Shown: positions 60,201 through 63,949 of the stretch, piece after piece
How positions within the stretch are numbered: the stretch's first letter is position 1
How the letters are laid out: each line of letters opens with the position of its first letter
NCBI GenBank assembly: GCA_905215345.1
Contig: CAJMPR010000016.1
Span: 23,141 to 87,140, forward strand
Reading direction: 5' to 3'
From: an uncultured bacterium
Lineage (GTDB): Bacteria > Bacteroidota > Bacteroidia > Bacteroidales > Bacteroidaceae
Length of the DNA: 64,000 bases
The notes under the pieces: generated by a model
Database searches by the model: none
The model's input: only the letters and a program-made list of their open reading frames with translations
Told to the model about the DNA's origin: nothing
Program-made: the position numbers and the translations under genes

Positions 60201-63200
60201 ACAATTCCTCTTTCTCCACCATTTTCCAACGATACCGGAGAAACAGTTTCCCACTCTTTTTCAACTGTATCTGCTGCCACTCCCGCAATCTTATCATTTG
60301 ATGTTGAGAAAATTATAGTTGAAGTAATGTCGGATTTTTTATCATTTTCAATCAAGTTAAATCCAGACTTATAATACTTCTTAATTTCAGGAATTTCTAT
60401 TTTTACTTTTTGAGCGTCTGTGATTGTTATAATTTCAGGCATTGCCTCACTGCCCACATATTCACCCGCAATTTCATCTGTATCAGCAGCAACTACTTTT
60501 ACATGATCCATTATTAGTGAATTGCTTGAAGCTATACCTGTAAGAACCGGCAAGTCTACTTTTTCATATTCGTAACCGTTACGTCCGTCACCCAACTGAC
60601 CGAACATATCAGTACCCCAAGAATAAACTTTACCGTCTAATCTTAATGCAGTCATATGATTTGCACCGATTGCAATGGCAACTATATTTTCAAGCAATCT
60701 TTCTTCATCTTCAGAATTTGTTGCTCCAGCCATTACGTTCATCGGTTCATTTGTTCTCAATGCAACATTCAAGTTACCAATCTGACCTTCATCATTTCTA
60801 CCCCAAGTATAAACTTTACCGTCAGATGTTATTGCTGATGAATTATATCGTGCAGCATTAATGCTTACAATATTTTTTATAGATTCAAGTTTTTCAATTT
60901 CACCCGAATTATTGTTATCATCTTTACCTAATGTATTTTCTTCATTATGACCCCAAACATATACACTTCCGGCACTTGTCAAAATCATTGAGTGGAATCT
61001 AAGTTGTTGTTTACCTTCATCACCTGATGAACCAGATGAGTTAGTACCACCACCTGCTGCAACATCAAGAACTTGGCCGTCTACACTAAGTTCCATTTTT
61101 GAAGGTAATGGTAAAACATCTTCTGATGAATTACTTACAAGCAACGAATCTCCATTTGTTCCCCAAACATATAAGCTACCATCATTTTTCAATGCAAGCA
61201 CATGAGAAATACCGGCTGCAATTTTTATAATGTTTGAAAAATCATTTCCGTCTGCATCAATAGAAATTTCTGTTGCATATACAACGTCACTGTCATATCC
61301 ATTATTTTCTATTTCATTTCCGCCGTACTGACCGTTACCAAGTTGTCCGTAAATATTTGAACCCCATGAATAAACTTTACCGTCTGCACTGATAGCATAT
61401 GAACTGAAGTTTCCGGCAGCGACATATTTAATATTTTCAAGTGGAGTATTTGCAGCAGTCATAACGTAAGCCGGATTTGAACCTGTGATTTTATATCCGC
61501 TACCCAACTGACCGTTACGGTTAAGACCCCAAGCATAAACTCGTCCGTCACCATTTACTGCAAGTGCATGTGCGTCACCGACTGCAATATGTTTGATGTT
61601 TGTCAACGGTGACAATTTTCCGTTTTCTTTAATTTCGATTTTGTACGGTGAATTTTGAGCGTCGCCTGTAACTTTCAAGTTACCGATTTGGTGGTCACCT
61701 GCAAGACCCCAACCCCAAACTGTACCGTCACTCTTCAAAGCTAAAGTGAAACTACCGTTTGCTACAACCATCGGAACCGCAGTAGGAAGTACAACATTAT
61801 TTCTGTTTCCATAAACTTCAAGGTTGAATACTCTGAACTTACCACCGATTTGAGCAGTTATTCTTGTACGACCTTCTTTAACACCGGTTATTGTAACACC
61901 CGATGCGTATGTTCCTTCTTGAAGAACTGTCGCCAATCTTGTGTCAAGAACTGTTGTGCCGGTTGCCGTAAGTGACGCTTGCAATCCTTTATCCGGTAAT
62001 ATGTCACCTAAGTTTCTTTTTTCACCGACACGAATTTCGATTGTATCTATCCCTTCAATATCACTAACCGCCGAGCCGTCAATTATTTCACTCGGATCAC
62101 TTGCTACCGAAGATCCTCCACTGTCACTTAAAACTGAAATATTATAATTTGCAACAAGCTTTTTATTTATTTCATCAATGTTAATCTTTGCCAAAGATTC
62201 TGATGCTTCATTTGTCTGCTCCGGCTCGATTGCATACATTGTTGTTGGCAAATTATTTTTTGATGAAACTTCTGTTGTCGATTCAGCCGGTGTAATAACT
62301 TCCGTTGTTTCTGAATCATCACTTGAATTACTGTCTGCTGCAACTTCGATAATTGCGTCAGCATTAATCTTGTTTTGAGAATTTACTGTTTCTGTATTTC
62401 CAGAAACCGTTTCATTCTTAGCGGCTGATTCATTATTTGTAGAATCGACTGTCACTTCTTTTTCAACAACATTTGTTACTGTTTTTTCAACTTCTTTTTC
62501 TGTAACGTTTTCAACTGTATCTGATGACGAAGAAGTTGATGTTGATGTCTTGGTTTCTGTGCTTGGCATTTCTGTTGTTGTGTAATCTCTTGAAGAAGTT
62601 GATGTTGAATTGTCAACTACCTTTGTTGAAATTACATTTCCTTTTTCGTCTGTAACAGTTTCCGTTGTTGTTGTTTCTGTTGTTGTTGTTTCTCTTACAG
62701 TGTATTGTGTTTCGATTGGTGTTTCTTCTTCTACTGTTTCCTCTACTGTTTCATAAACAGTTTCAACAACCGGATTTGTAATTGTATCTTCTATTGTTTC
62801 TGTAACAGTTTCTGTTTCTCCGTTTTCATTAACTATTTCACGCTCGACCTCACGCTCAACAGTTTCTTCAACGTTCTTAGTTACTTGTTTAGGGACTTGT
62901 TTTTCAACAGTCTTTGTAACCGTACCGCCTGTTTGCTCTGTGTTAAGTATTTCTGTTGATACAGTTTGCTTAACCACAGTTTCGCGGTTAACATTTTGTG
63001 TTCTCTTTTCTTGAACAGTTTCTGTTACTGTTTTTGTTTCAACTGATGTTTCTGTTTTAGTCTGTTTTTCTTCACTATCAGAAGTGCTATTATAATAGGA
63101 AGAAACTCTGTCATTTTCTATTCCATTTTCTGATTTTTCATTATCAGAAGTTGTTGTATTCTCTACATTTTCTGTTGTTTTTTCTTCTGAATTTAACTCA

Positions 63201-63949
63201 TCATTTTTTTCTTCATTTTGATTTGAATTTTGTTCTGCATTTTTTTCTTCCGATGATTGATTTTCTTCTAACTTTTGCGAAATCTTTTCTGAATCAAATA
63301 ATTCTAATGATGAGCTATTTTTTTGTTCTTCTTTTTGTTCTGTGCTTTCATTATTATCTTTGCTAATTTCACCAAGTTTCGAAAGGTCATAATCCGAATT
63401 TTCTTGTGAAAGACCTTCCTTTTGCATTTCTTTCAAAAATTCTTCTACTTCCGGCGATTCAAACTCTGTCTTTAATTCTTTGTTTTCATTTGTGCCATTT
63501 TGATTACTGTTTGAATTGCTTTCAAACAACATAGCAGTACCTTCTGTATATTCATCAGGATTAGATTTTAATTCGGCGAAGAATTTTGTTGTTTCTGTAC
63601 CGCCAATCCATTCAATTTGTGCGGTACTGTTTTTACCCTCAACAGATGTTGACTTTATAAGCAATATCGTAGGATCTGCTACTCTCCAAACTATTTCATC
63701 ATCCATATCATCAGAAAGTGATGCCGTAACCGATACAACGTCACCTACTTTTGTAAATCCTATTGCTTGCTTATCCAATGTTATAAAACTGCTAACTCTG
63801 TTTCCGGCAGTAAGCGGATTTTCTGTTACAGATGTTTGTGAATTGTTATAACTATTGTTATAAGAAGAATATCCATTATTATATGAAATTTCTCGGGAAG
63901 AATTAGATTTGGCAGCAGAGTTTTGTGATGAACCGTTTGTAGTATTGAG
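1..63949 (-). CDS. Giant RCC1-propeller / Ig-like repeat protein, partial at both ends
   Basis: The frame whose plus-strand triplets start at positions congruent to 2 modulo 3 stays open for about 21,316 codons and has no stop before position 1. It encodes 37 modules, each a Big_2-like Ig domain followed by a propeller of RCC1-type blades (consensus VYAWGDNTYGQLG preceded by AAGxxHTLAL). The N-terminus adds a Ser/Asn linker, an Ig-like domain, an acidic stretch and a Thr/Glu/Val-rich stalk. RCC1 propellers are known as seven-bladed protein-interaction platforms (eukaryotic RCC1, bacterial BLIP-II), and Big_2 domains are typical of bacterial surface proteins. An extracellular or cell-surface fibre is therefore the inferred role. 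Trp is always TGG and no in-frame TGA was seen downstream of 63950, so standard bacterial code fits. No ATG before 63706 exists in this frame, and that one falls inside a folded domain, so the true start is upstream or behind a frameshift. The C-terminus and any anchor lie beyond position 1. Confidence 0.93.
300..1909 (-). repeat. Module 37: Ig-like domain plus 7-blade RCC1 propeller
   Basis: Ig-like domain about 1909-1600 (ISKFNLLLDYNESVD, ARIDENGDVYVSGKTVTG). First blade APMTASGRAHTIVLK. Blades near 1523 (TFG), 1312, 1120 (WGWNDYGQIG), 960, 780, 603 and 385 (GFGINDIGQL). Confidence 0.86.
1910..3379 (-). repeat. Module 36: Ig-like domain plus propeller almost devoid of WG
   Basis: Ig-like domain about 3379-3015 (SFEAFNVYTAKAGANTD). 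First blade opens PKVETGTNHTITV. Blades near 2955 (GFG), 2800 (ATG), 2636 (AWG, the only normal one), 2490 (ATG), 2327 (SFG), 2185 (VFG) and 2013 (GFG). The QLG turn is mostly kept, so the fold is probably intact. Confidence 0.84.
3380..4709 (-). repeat. Module 35: Ig-like domain plus degenerate 7-blade propeller
   Basis: Ig-like domain about 4709-4430 (DAFNLLGITGSRTGNV, MTGVKAGKANLKV). First blade TPMVAAGEGFTVVLK. Blades near 4359, 4193, 4028 (GFG), 3940 (GGMVWRIDESG), 3789 (AYDDNTYGQIG), 3600 and 3450 (GEGENALGQL). Four of seven depart from WG. Confidence 0.82.
4710..6259 (-). repeat. Module 34: Ig-like domain plus 7-blade RCC1 propeller
   Basis: Ig-like domain about 6259-5925 (VFESFNDNIASAQKVDG). 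First blade APQMGSGDGFTVALK. Blades near 5860, 5690, 5452 (AFG), 5320 (GTVWELPTDP, hallmark lost), 5167, 4960 and 4797 (TYG). Confidence 0.84.
6260..7989 (-). repeat. Module 33: Ig-like domain plus 7-blade RCC1 propeller
   Basis: Ig-like domain about 7989-7715 (DMFSVYTDLASSVG, WKVLDDSIAKVTVDSQQ). First blade AQIQLGKDFTIALKK. Blades near 7640 (NNEDGMTG), 7447, 7281, 7095 (TVG), 6840 (DASSSQLG), 6546 and 6362. Confidence 0.86.
7990..9709 (-). repeat. Module 32: Ig-like domain plus 7-blade RCC1 propeller
   Basis: Ig-like domain about 9709-9440 (NKFNVFDKRVTNTNF, TSTNPDVAEIDNDGN). First blade QPMVVTGNQFTLAL. Blades near 9370, 9204 (lengthened turn, RNDAGVGQLG), 8985, 8810 (ITG), 8572 (AYG), 8270 and 8080. 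A long loop near 8380-8520 (DRSIARVQSWKSETYVDE) looks at first like an eighth blade but lacks the hallmarks. Confidence 0.85.
9710..11289 (-). repeat. Module 31: Ig-like domain plus 7-blade RCC1 propeller
   Basis: Ig-like domain about 11289-10985 (HQGFNLYEDEQPVN, RVLDSDIASVDGYG). First blade YPQISAGDNFILAL. WG near 10920, 10700, 10470, 10310 and 10133, then Trp-less VIG (9982) and TVG (9812). Confidence 0.86.
11290..12799 (-). repeat. Module 30: Ig-like domain plus degenerate 7-blade propeller
   Basis: Ig-like domain about 12799-12525 (ISSFNLLSGAEGTST). First blade YPQVVSGTNTTYALK. Blades near 12450 and 12280 (WG), 12060 (GSG), 11913 (SQG), 11720 (WG), 11577 (MGG) and 11393 (AFG): four of seven lack the hallmark Trp. 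Confidence 0.84.
12800..14519 (-). repeat. Module 29: Ig-like domain plus 7-blade RCC1 propeller
   Basis: Ig-like domain about 14519-14150 (VIGFTLFGESAYKPTG, FESLNTEVAEFEANP). First blade MPMIAVGENHTIAL. Blades near 14080, 13896, 13648 (WGYNYKGVVS), 13473, 13330, 13120 (NLWSAGMYGAMLG, displaced Trp) and 12930 (AYG). Confidence 0.85.
14520..16129 (-). repeat. Module 28: Ig-like domain plus 7-blade RCC1 propeller
   Basis: Ig-like domain about 16129-15740 (FNLITGSFKVRDNGY, FKSLDESVAVVSNDG). First blade opens YPYVAAGGKTMAAV. Blades near 15670, 15512, 15363 (AFG), 15206, 15058, 14862 (VRG with turn NNQIDDKNGGQLG) and 14632. Confidence 0.86.
16130..17899 (-). repeat. Module 27: long Ig-like domain plus 7-blade RCC1 propeller
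   Basis: The Ig-like segment, about 17899-17410, is long (about 160 residues) and atypical: FEMFSMLEESDIIEMN and DTSLFSVDDNWIVTPTQ are recognisable but the usual SSN core is weak. First blade APMVASNSF. Blades near 17335, 17170, 16980 (MFG), 16800, 16617, 16428 and 16252 (SIG). Confidence 0.84.
17900..19489 (-). repeat. Module 26: Ig-like domain plus 7-blade RCC1 propeller
   Basis: Ig-like domain about 19489-19180, with the clearest Big_2 core in the window, FTSSNPSAVTVDSNGTVTG. First blade VPMIVSGYGHTLAL. All seven WG present: 19108, 18918, 18736, 18507, 18340, 18172 and 18018. Confidence 0.88.
19490..20649 (-). repeat. Module 25: Ig-like domain plus shortened 5-blade propeller
   Basis: Ig-like domain about 20649-20310 (DFNLFASNDSQISI, FYSLDPSIMSVNETTG). 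Only five blades are visible: 20235 (WGSDNKLGQLG), 20073, 19915, 19760 (WGNGNLNAELK) and 19618 (WGEGSVHGKE). The module is about 1.16 kb against a mean near 1.67 kb, consistent with loss of two blades. The first blade opens ASPYSDDGTRIMV. Confidence 0.82.
20650..22189 (-). repeat. Module 24: Ig-like domain plus 7-blade propeller with duplicated blade DNA
   Basis: Ig-like domain about 22189-21825 (SRFNVYTSMSTGGSGGST). All seven WG present: 21762, 21606, 21447, 21288, 21120, 20966 and 20784. Blades 2 and 4 share an identical 31-base stretch (21589-21619 and 21271-21301), both encoding VYTWGANESGQ. Confidence 0.87.
22190..23739 (-). repeat. Module 23: Ig-like domain plus 7-blade RCC1 propeller
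   Basis: Ig-like domain about 23739-23405 (PYRFNVLGTKRWE). First blade APMVAAGTDFVITLK. All seven WG present: 23338 (SNLHNKVS), 23172, 23022, 22826, 22648, 22473 and 22307. Confidence 0.87.
23740..25099 (-). repeat. Module 22: short Ig-like domain plus compact 7-blade propeller
   Basis: Ig-like domain about 25099-24765 (LAFNLYFDKRVTEV). The first blade opens LPEASLSTTSSAIV and has VSAWGDNSFDKL (24700). Further blades near 24518, 24350, 24205, 24058 (WGGGDSN), 23953 (AWN) and 23838. At about 1.36 kb it is the shortest module that still shows seven blades. Confidence 0.83.
25100..26699 (-). repeat. Module 21: Ig-like domain plus 7-blade RCC1 propeller
   Basis: Ig-like domain about 26699-26305 (SPGFNLAFTEKESEP, SIDENIATVEMNGT). 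First blade APKVVNGESHVVAL. Blades near 26240, 26075 (WGYNSDSYP, no QLG), 25950 (YWSYGSSPSSLG), 25827 (TWS with turn lengthened by about five residues), 25570, 25411 and 25232. GVWSSSNGVKG near 25310 is a loop, not a blade. Confidence 0.84.
27000..27125 (-). other. Expanded turn inside blade 6 of propeller 20
   Basis: The usual short link between WGD and QLG is replaced by about 40 residues, including TPPPYLTFSETIWTDTDSN and TYKTAIINGRKYTET, after which YQLGIA resumes. The insertion is inside the blade hallmark itself, not between blades. Confidence 0.7.
27430..27830 (-). other. Two Tyr-rich loops flanking blade 4 of propeller 20
   Basis: Before blade 4 (about 27740-27830) is AAMSGYMGHYRYYLCSGNS. 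After it (about 27430-27550) is YQRANIYASSIGWYDGYD followed by LKIKYEQSYKKYYP. Blade 4 itself (WGKNDEGQMG, 27588) is normal, so these are decorations and not broken blades. Confidence 0.65.
27960..28080 (-). other. His/Trp/Tyr-rich loop in propeller 20
   Basis: About 40 residues between blades 2 and 3: STDWWDYCWSPDSHYDHY followed by HAQGYHTHYIYNK. It holds six His, three Trp, seven Tyr and a Cys. It is the densest aromatic and histidine cluster I found in the protein. Confidence 0.7.
28690..30459 (-). repeat. Module 19: Ig-like domain plus 7-blade RCC1 propeller
   Basis: Ig-like domain about 30459-30065 (SGFVLETSGEMVQVTG, FASSNVEVVYVDG). First blade ASSVSTGTNHTLVLK. Blades near 30001, 29757 (WGNVNGLSYTY, no QLG), 29625, 29450, 29242, 29053 (VSG with a lengthened turn) and 28836. 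Confidence 0.86.
30460..32244 (-). repeat. Module 18: Ig-like domain plus 7-blade RCC1 propeller
   Basis: Ig-like domain about 32244-31845 (HMAFNLRTIHTKD, FYSSNPKIAEVDVNTG). First blade VPMIASGATHTVVLK. Blades near 31776 (WGQDTYGQLG), 31608, 31416, 31160, 30940 (TAG), 30776 and 30567. Confidence 0.87.
32245..34049 (-). repeat. Module 17: extended Ig-like domain plus 7-blade RCC1 propeller
   Basis: The Ig-like domain, about 34049-33505, is one of the longest (about 180 residues), with FKGFTLLSDTEE, FTTSDETVAIINEDED and a His-bearing stretch NEEIDDHHAYAGY. First blade PPMVVSKGDHAIAI. WG near 33438, 33262, 33055, 32887, 32683 and 32515, then WALG at 32338. Confidence 0.86.
34050..35849 (-). repeat. 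Module 16: Ig-like domain plus 7-blade RCC1 propeller
   Basis: Ig-like domain about 35849-35415 (YEGFNFFAENTLDE, FYSSDETVATVSEENG). First blade ASPLVSTNKYHSVAL. Blades near 35348, 35152, 34987, 34766 (WGINNYTVAG), 34541 (AIG), 34338 and 34150. Confidence 0.86.
35850..37469 (-). repeat. Module 15: Ig-like domain plus 7-blade RCC1 propeller
   Basis: Ig-like domain about 37469-37155 (RSGFNVKYYNADQ, FTSLDESIAVVSSTG). First blade VPMVSSGNNFTLAL. WG near 37098, 36926, 36705, 36537, 36258, 36102 (TWGSAATSN, no QLG) and 35940. The turn at 36537 is expanded (QNVTGTTEVGNSIINLGG), and a basic loop RHKITYRNSFNP follows it. Confidence 0.85.
37470..39144 (-). repeat. Module 14: Ig-like domain plus 7-blade propeller with His-rich loop
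   Basis: Ig-like domain about 39144-38835 (HHHMYGFNLENDD, YHSNNENVATVANGV). First blade TPMVAGGGEFAVAL. All seven WG present, near 38763, 38608, 38422, 38202, 38022, 37870 and 37625. The His-rich loop after blade 6 is listed separately. Confidence 0.86.
37740..37835 (-). other. His-rich loop in propeller 14
   Basis: Between blades 6 and 7: FYLHHHDSYSHDHWND followed by PTYMNKTVPTQ. It has five His within eleven residues, with interspersed Asp. Histidine clusters of this kind can bind transition metals; here that is inference only. Confidence 0.65.
39145..40809 (-). repeat. Module 13: Ig-like domain plus 7-blade RCC1 propeller
   Basis: Ig-like domain about 40809-40435 (MIGFNLFNKADK). The first blade starts ASSLAAGTNFQAALK instead of PMVAAG. 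Blades near 40370, 40184 (AVG), 40014, 39818, 39617, 39416 and 39240 (TWS, where the Gly of WG is lost). Confidence 0.86.
40810..42479 (-). repeat. Module 12: Ig-like domain plus 7-blade propeller with Gly/Ser/Asp linker
   Basis: Ig-like domain about 42479-42125 (MVGFNLYEDDILTPIDD). First blade GSKVAVGKNFSVAL. Blades near 42050, 41880 (TWGVSISGG, no QLG), 41745 (SYG), 41586, 41294, 41090 and 40903. The linker between blades 4 and 5 is listed separately. Confidence 0.86.
41450..41562 (-). other. Gly/Ser/Asp linker with EF-hand-like loop
   Basis: Reads VSSGGSSRSGGG, then SSSDDST, then DADADGDGSDAE (41462-41497). The last twelve residues match the EF-hand loop spacing, with acidic residues at 1, 3, 5 and 12 and Gly at 6. 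No flanking EF helices are evident, so it may simply be an acidic low-complexity linker that binds calcium weakly, if at all. Confidence 0.6.
42480..44254 (-). repeat. Module 11: Ig-like domain plus 7-blade RCC1 propeller
   Basis: Ig-like domain about 44254-43945 (VAGFNLHDDSD, FESSDPRIATVDSNGT). First blade IPMIASGLDFTVALK. Blades near 43880, 43648, 43378 and 43140 keep WG. The last three are VYSTG (42920), IYTSG (42758) and VYTTG (42573), a run of Trp-to-Thr or Ser changes with GQLG retained. Confidence 0.86.
44255..45929 (-). repeat. Module 10: Ig-like domain plus 7-blade RCC1 propeller
   Basis: Ig-like domain about 45929-45570, where the GFNL-type motif is diverged to PGYEFAHYAYSD. First blade IPMTKSGNSFTVAL, then a shortened turn VWTWGSGNLGDG at 45494. 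Further blades near 45322, 45160, 44950 (TFG), 44695 (STG), 44527 and 44350 (TFG). Confidence 0.85.
45930..47949 (-). repeat. Module 9: Ig-like domain plus 7-blade propeller with an aromatic loop
   Basis: Ig-like domain about 47949-47525 (MVGFNLIYNDND). First blade TPMVVSGDNHTLAL. WG near 47455, 47248, 46997, 46665, 46372 (VWGKLVSENTD, no QLG), 46202 and 46024. At about 2 kb it is one of the longest modules, mainly because of the loop at 46780-46955. Confidence 0.85.
46780..46955 (-). other. Tyr/Trp/Thr-rich loop in propeller 9
   Basis: About 55 residues between blades 3 and 4: MYSTSLYIVTDRYVDF, then GHWEYNEYVPTTTTRVS, then NWTGVYYTWYSWTEYG. The density of Trp and Tyr outside the blade motif is unusual for this protein and suggests an exposed aromatic patch. 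Confidence 0.7.
47950..49569 (-). repeat. Module 8: Ig-like domain plus 7-blade RCC1 propeller
   Basis: Ig-like domain about 49569-49210 (YLGFNLLSDVNPH, FNTSNEDIAKVEKDV). First blade VPVVAATNSGVYALK. WG near 49143 (VWTWGNTYDG, shortened, no QLG), 48970 (WALG), 48807, 48618, 48442, 48230 and 48045. Confidence 0.86.
50310..50470 (-). other. Aromatic acidic loop in propeller 7
   Basis: Insertion after blade 3 with KEGDENWHEEYDAETYYTY followed by IPSQENLYITEPTK. Rich in Tyr and Glu, with no RCC1 hallmark. It sits on the connection between adjacent blades, a usual place for ligand-contacting loops. Confidence 0.65.
50660..50815 (-). other. Loop with Cys pair and HDH in propeller 7
   Basis: Insertion after blade 2 containing VTVWGNCCYTDDTPL and REHDHAKYN. 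Adjacent cysteines are striking in a protein where I saw very few Cys. The WG here is not a blade: it has neither the preceding AAG strand nor a QLG turn. Confidence 0.65.
51455..53044 (-). repeat. Module 6: Ig-like domain plus 7-blade RCC1 propeller
   Basis: Ig-like domain about 53044-52675, with HPGFSLTEYVEVQRE as the GFNL-type motif. First blade APKVYAGKNFSVAL. WG near 52602, 52440 (MSWGGNEHGQLG), 52270, 52090, 51915, 51748 and 51547. All seven keep Trp, and insertions are absent, so this is close to the canonical module. Confidence 0.87.
53045..54689 (-). repeat. Module 5: Ig-like domain plus 7-blade RCC1 propeller
   Basis: Ig-like domain about 54689-54295, with GSFNLFDAQGLNLVKL in the pre-core. 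First blade DPMVATGEDFTVALK. WG near 54220, 54033, 53837, 53670, 53492, 53310 and 53137. The blade at 53310 (VWGKVIDNSGAY) lacks the QLG turn, and the last is AAWGIGDYGEIG. Confidence 0.86.
54690..56259 (-). repeat. Module 4: Ig-like domain plus 7-blade RCC1 propeller
   Basis: Ig-like domain about 56259-55915 (YLSGFNMLKSVTETK, FATSDDTVASVDQTG). First blade LPKVDSGVDFAVAL. WG near 55843, 55690, 55520, 55342, 55112, 54960 and 54781, all with Trp. The last blade has GHIG in place of GQLG. Confidence 0.87.
56260..58814 (-). repeat. Module 3: Ig-like domain plus 7-blade propeller interrupted by a GLUG domain
   Basis: Ig-like domain about 58814-58495 (RGFNLIVNDD, INYSSSDDSVVSV). Blades 1 and 2 have WG near 58423 and 58240. 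A GLUG-type domain then intervenes (listed separately), followed by blades 3 to 7 near 57082 (SFG), 56878, 56712, 56548 and 56354. Two plus five blades restores seven, so the extra domain appears to be a loop insertion in an otherwise normal propeller. Confidence 0.85.
57230..58155 (-). other. GLUG-type domain inserted in propeller 3
   Basis: About 305 residues unlike anything else in the chain. It opens with GYYTIYAAEGLEKVREVL and FILAKDITLSSSFAPIG, then FTGIFDGNGYRINNV. Repeated Gly-rich turns follow: GLVGFNDGTVTNSG, GGLVAYNGEHGTV and GGITAVNLGNIFRV. It closes with VWSFINKYDENDKLPVL. This order is the standard layout of GLUG-motif regions of bacterial surface proteins, thought to form a right-handed beta-helix. 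Flanked by propeller blades on both sides; frame is continuous through it. Confidence 0.85.
58815..60519 (-). repeat. Module 2: Ig-like domain plus 7-blade RCC1 propeller
   Basis: Ig-like domain about 60519-60125 with SGFNLIEND and FSTSNDKIAGVA, a clear Big_2 signature. First blade TPMIASGENFTVAL. WG near 60057, 59892, 59712 and 59484. The last three blades lose the hallmark Trp: YTVG at 59268, YNFG at 59070 and WAFG at 58910. Confidence 0.85.
60520..62130 (-). repeat. Module 1: Ig-like domain plus 7-blade RCC1 propeller
   Basis: Ig-like domain about 62085-61775 (DTIEIRVGEKRNLGDI, then GVKEGRTRITAQIGG). The propeller opens with VPMVVANGSFTLAL. Blade WG positions are near 61710 (VWGWG), 61530, 61361, 61161, 60952, 60803 and 60615. 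Blades at 61161 and 60952 lack the QLG turn (WGTNGDSLL and WGHNEENTLG). A Gly/Ser-rich loop (GGGTNSSGSSGDEGKQQ, about 61020-61075) lies between blades 4 and 5. Confidence 0.85.
62131..62399 (-). other. Acidic linker joining stalk to module 1
   Basis: About 90 residues without RCC1 or clear Ig hallmarks, including IIEVAADSNSSDDSETTEV, then EPEQTNEASESLAKINIDE and LVANYNISVLSDSGGSSVA. The Ser/Asp/Glu-rich first half reads as a spacer; the second half may start the next Ig-like fold. Confidence 0.5.
62400..63079 (-). other. Thr/Glu/Val-rich stalk with recurring ETV units
   Basis: About 225 residues built on irregular ETV, TETV and EVE units, for example TKTVTETVQEKRT, KTVEKQVPKQVTK, ETVEREVEREIV and TTTETVTDEKGN. 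Alternating Val with Thr or Glu suggests an extended stalk that lifts the module chain away from the cell. Surface exposure and glycosylation are inference only. Confidence 0.75.
63080..63539 (-). other. Acidic Glu/Asn/Ser/Lys-rich region
   Basis: About 150 low-complexity residues, for example FLKEMQKEGLSQENSD and KLEENQSSEEKNAEQN. The composition is strongly charged and Trp-free. The DNA is notably AT-rich: one 60-base line at 63181 has only 14 G or C. Likely disordered or partly helical spacer. Confidence 0.75.
63540..63812 (-). other. N-terminal Ig-like domain
   Basis: About 90 residues with the layout of a bacterial Ig-like domain: FTKVGDVVSVTASL, then DDEIVWRVADPTILLI, then a final strand around TTKFFAELK. 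It is not followed by a propeller, unlike every later Ig-like domain. The first in-frame ATG (63704-63706) lies in the middle of it and so is an implausible start. Confidence 0.55.
63813..63949 (-). other. N-terminal Ser/Asn/Tyr-rich linker
   Basis: About 45 residues dominated by Ser, Asn, Thr and Tyr, with units such as NNGYSSYNNSYNNSQTS. Low complexity suggests a disordered spacer that would normally follow a signal peptide. No start codon or hydrophobic segment is in frame here, so the protein very probably begins upstream. Confidence 0.7.

Noticed and set aside
1..62130. Regular DNA repeats every 165-170 nt that could suggest a CRISPR array or satellite.
   Set aside because: The repeated bases encode the in-frame blade motif and vary synonymously; spacers are coding and not unique short inserts.
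1..62130. WD40, Kelch or other propeller families.
   Set aside because: The WG.N..GQLG turn, the preceding AAG..H..AL strand and 50-55 residue spacing are RCC1-type; no WD dipeptide or Kelch GG pattern is seen.
63704..63706. First in-frame ATG as the start of the giant gene.
   Set aside because: It falls within an Ig-like domain (DDMDDEIVW), with no ribosome binding site before it and coding-like sequence upstream.
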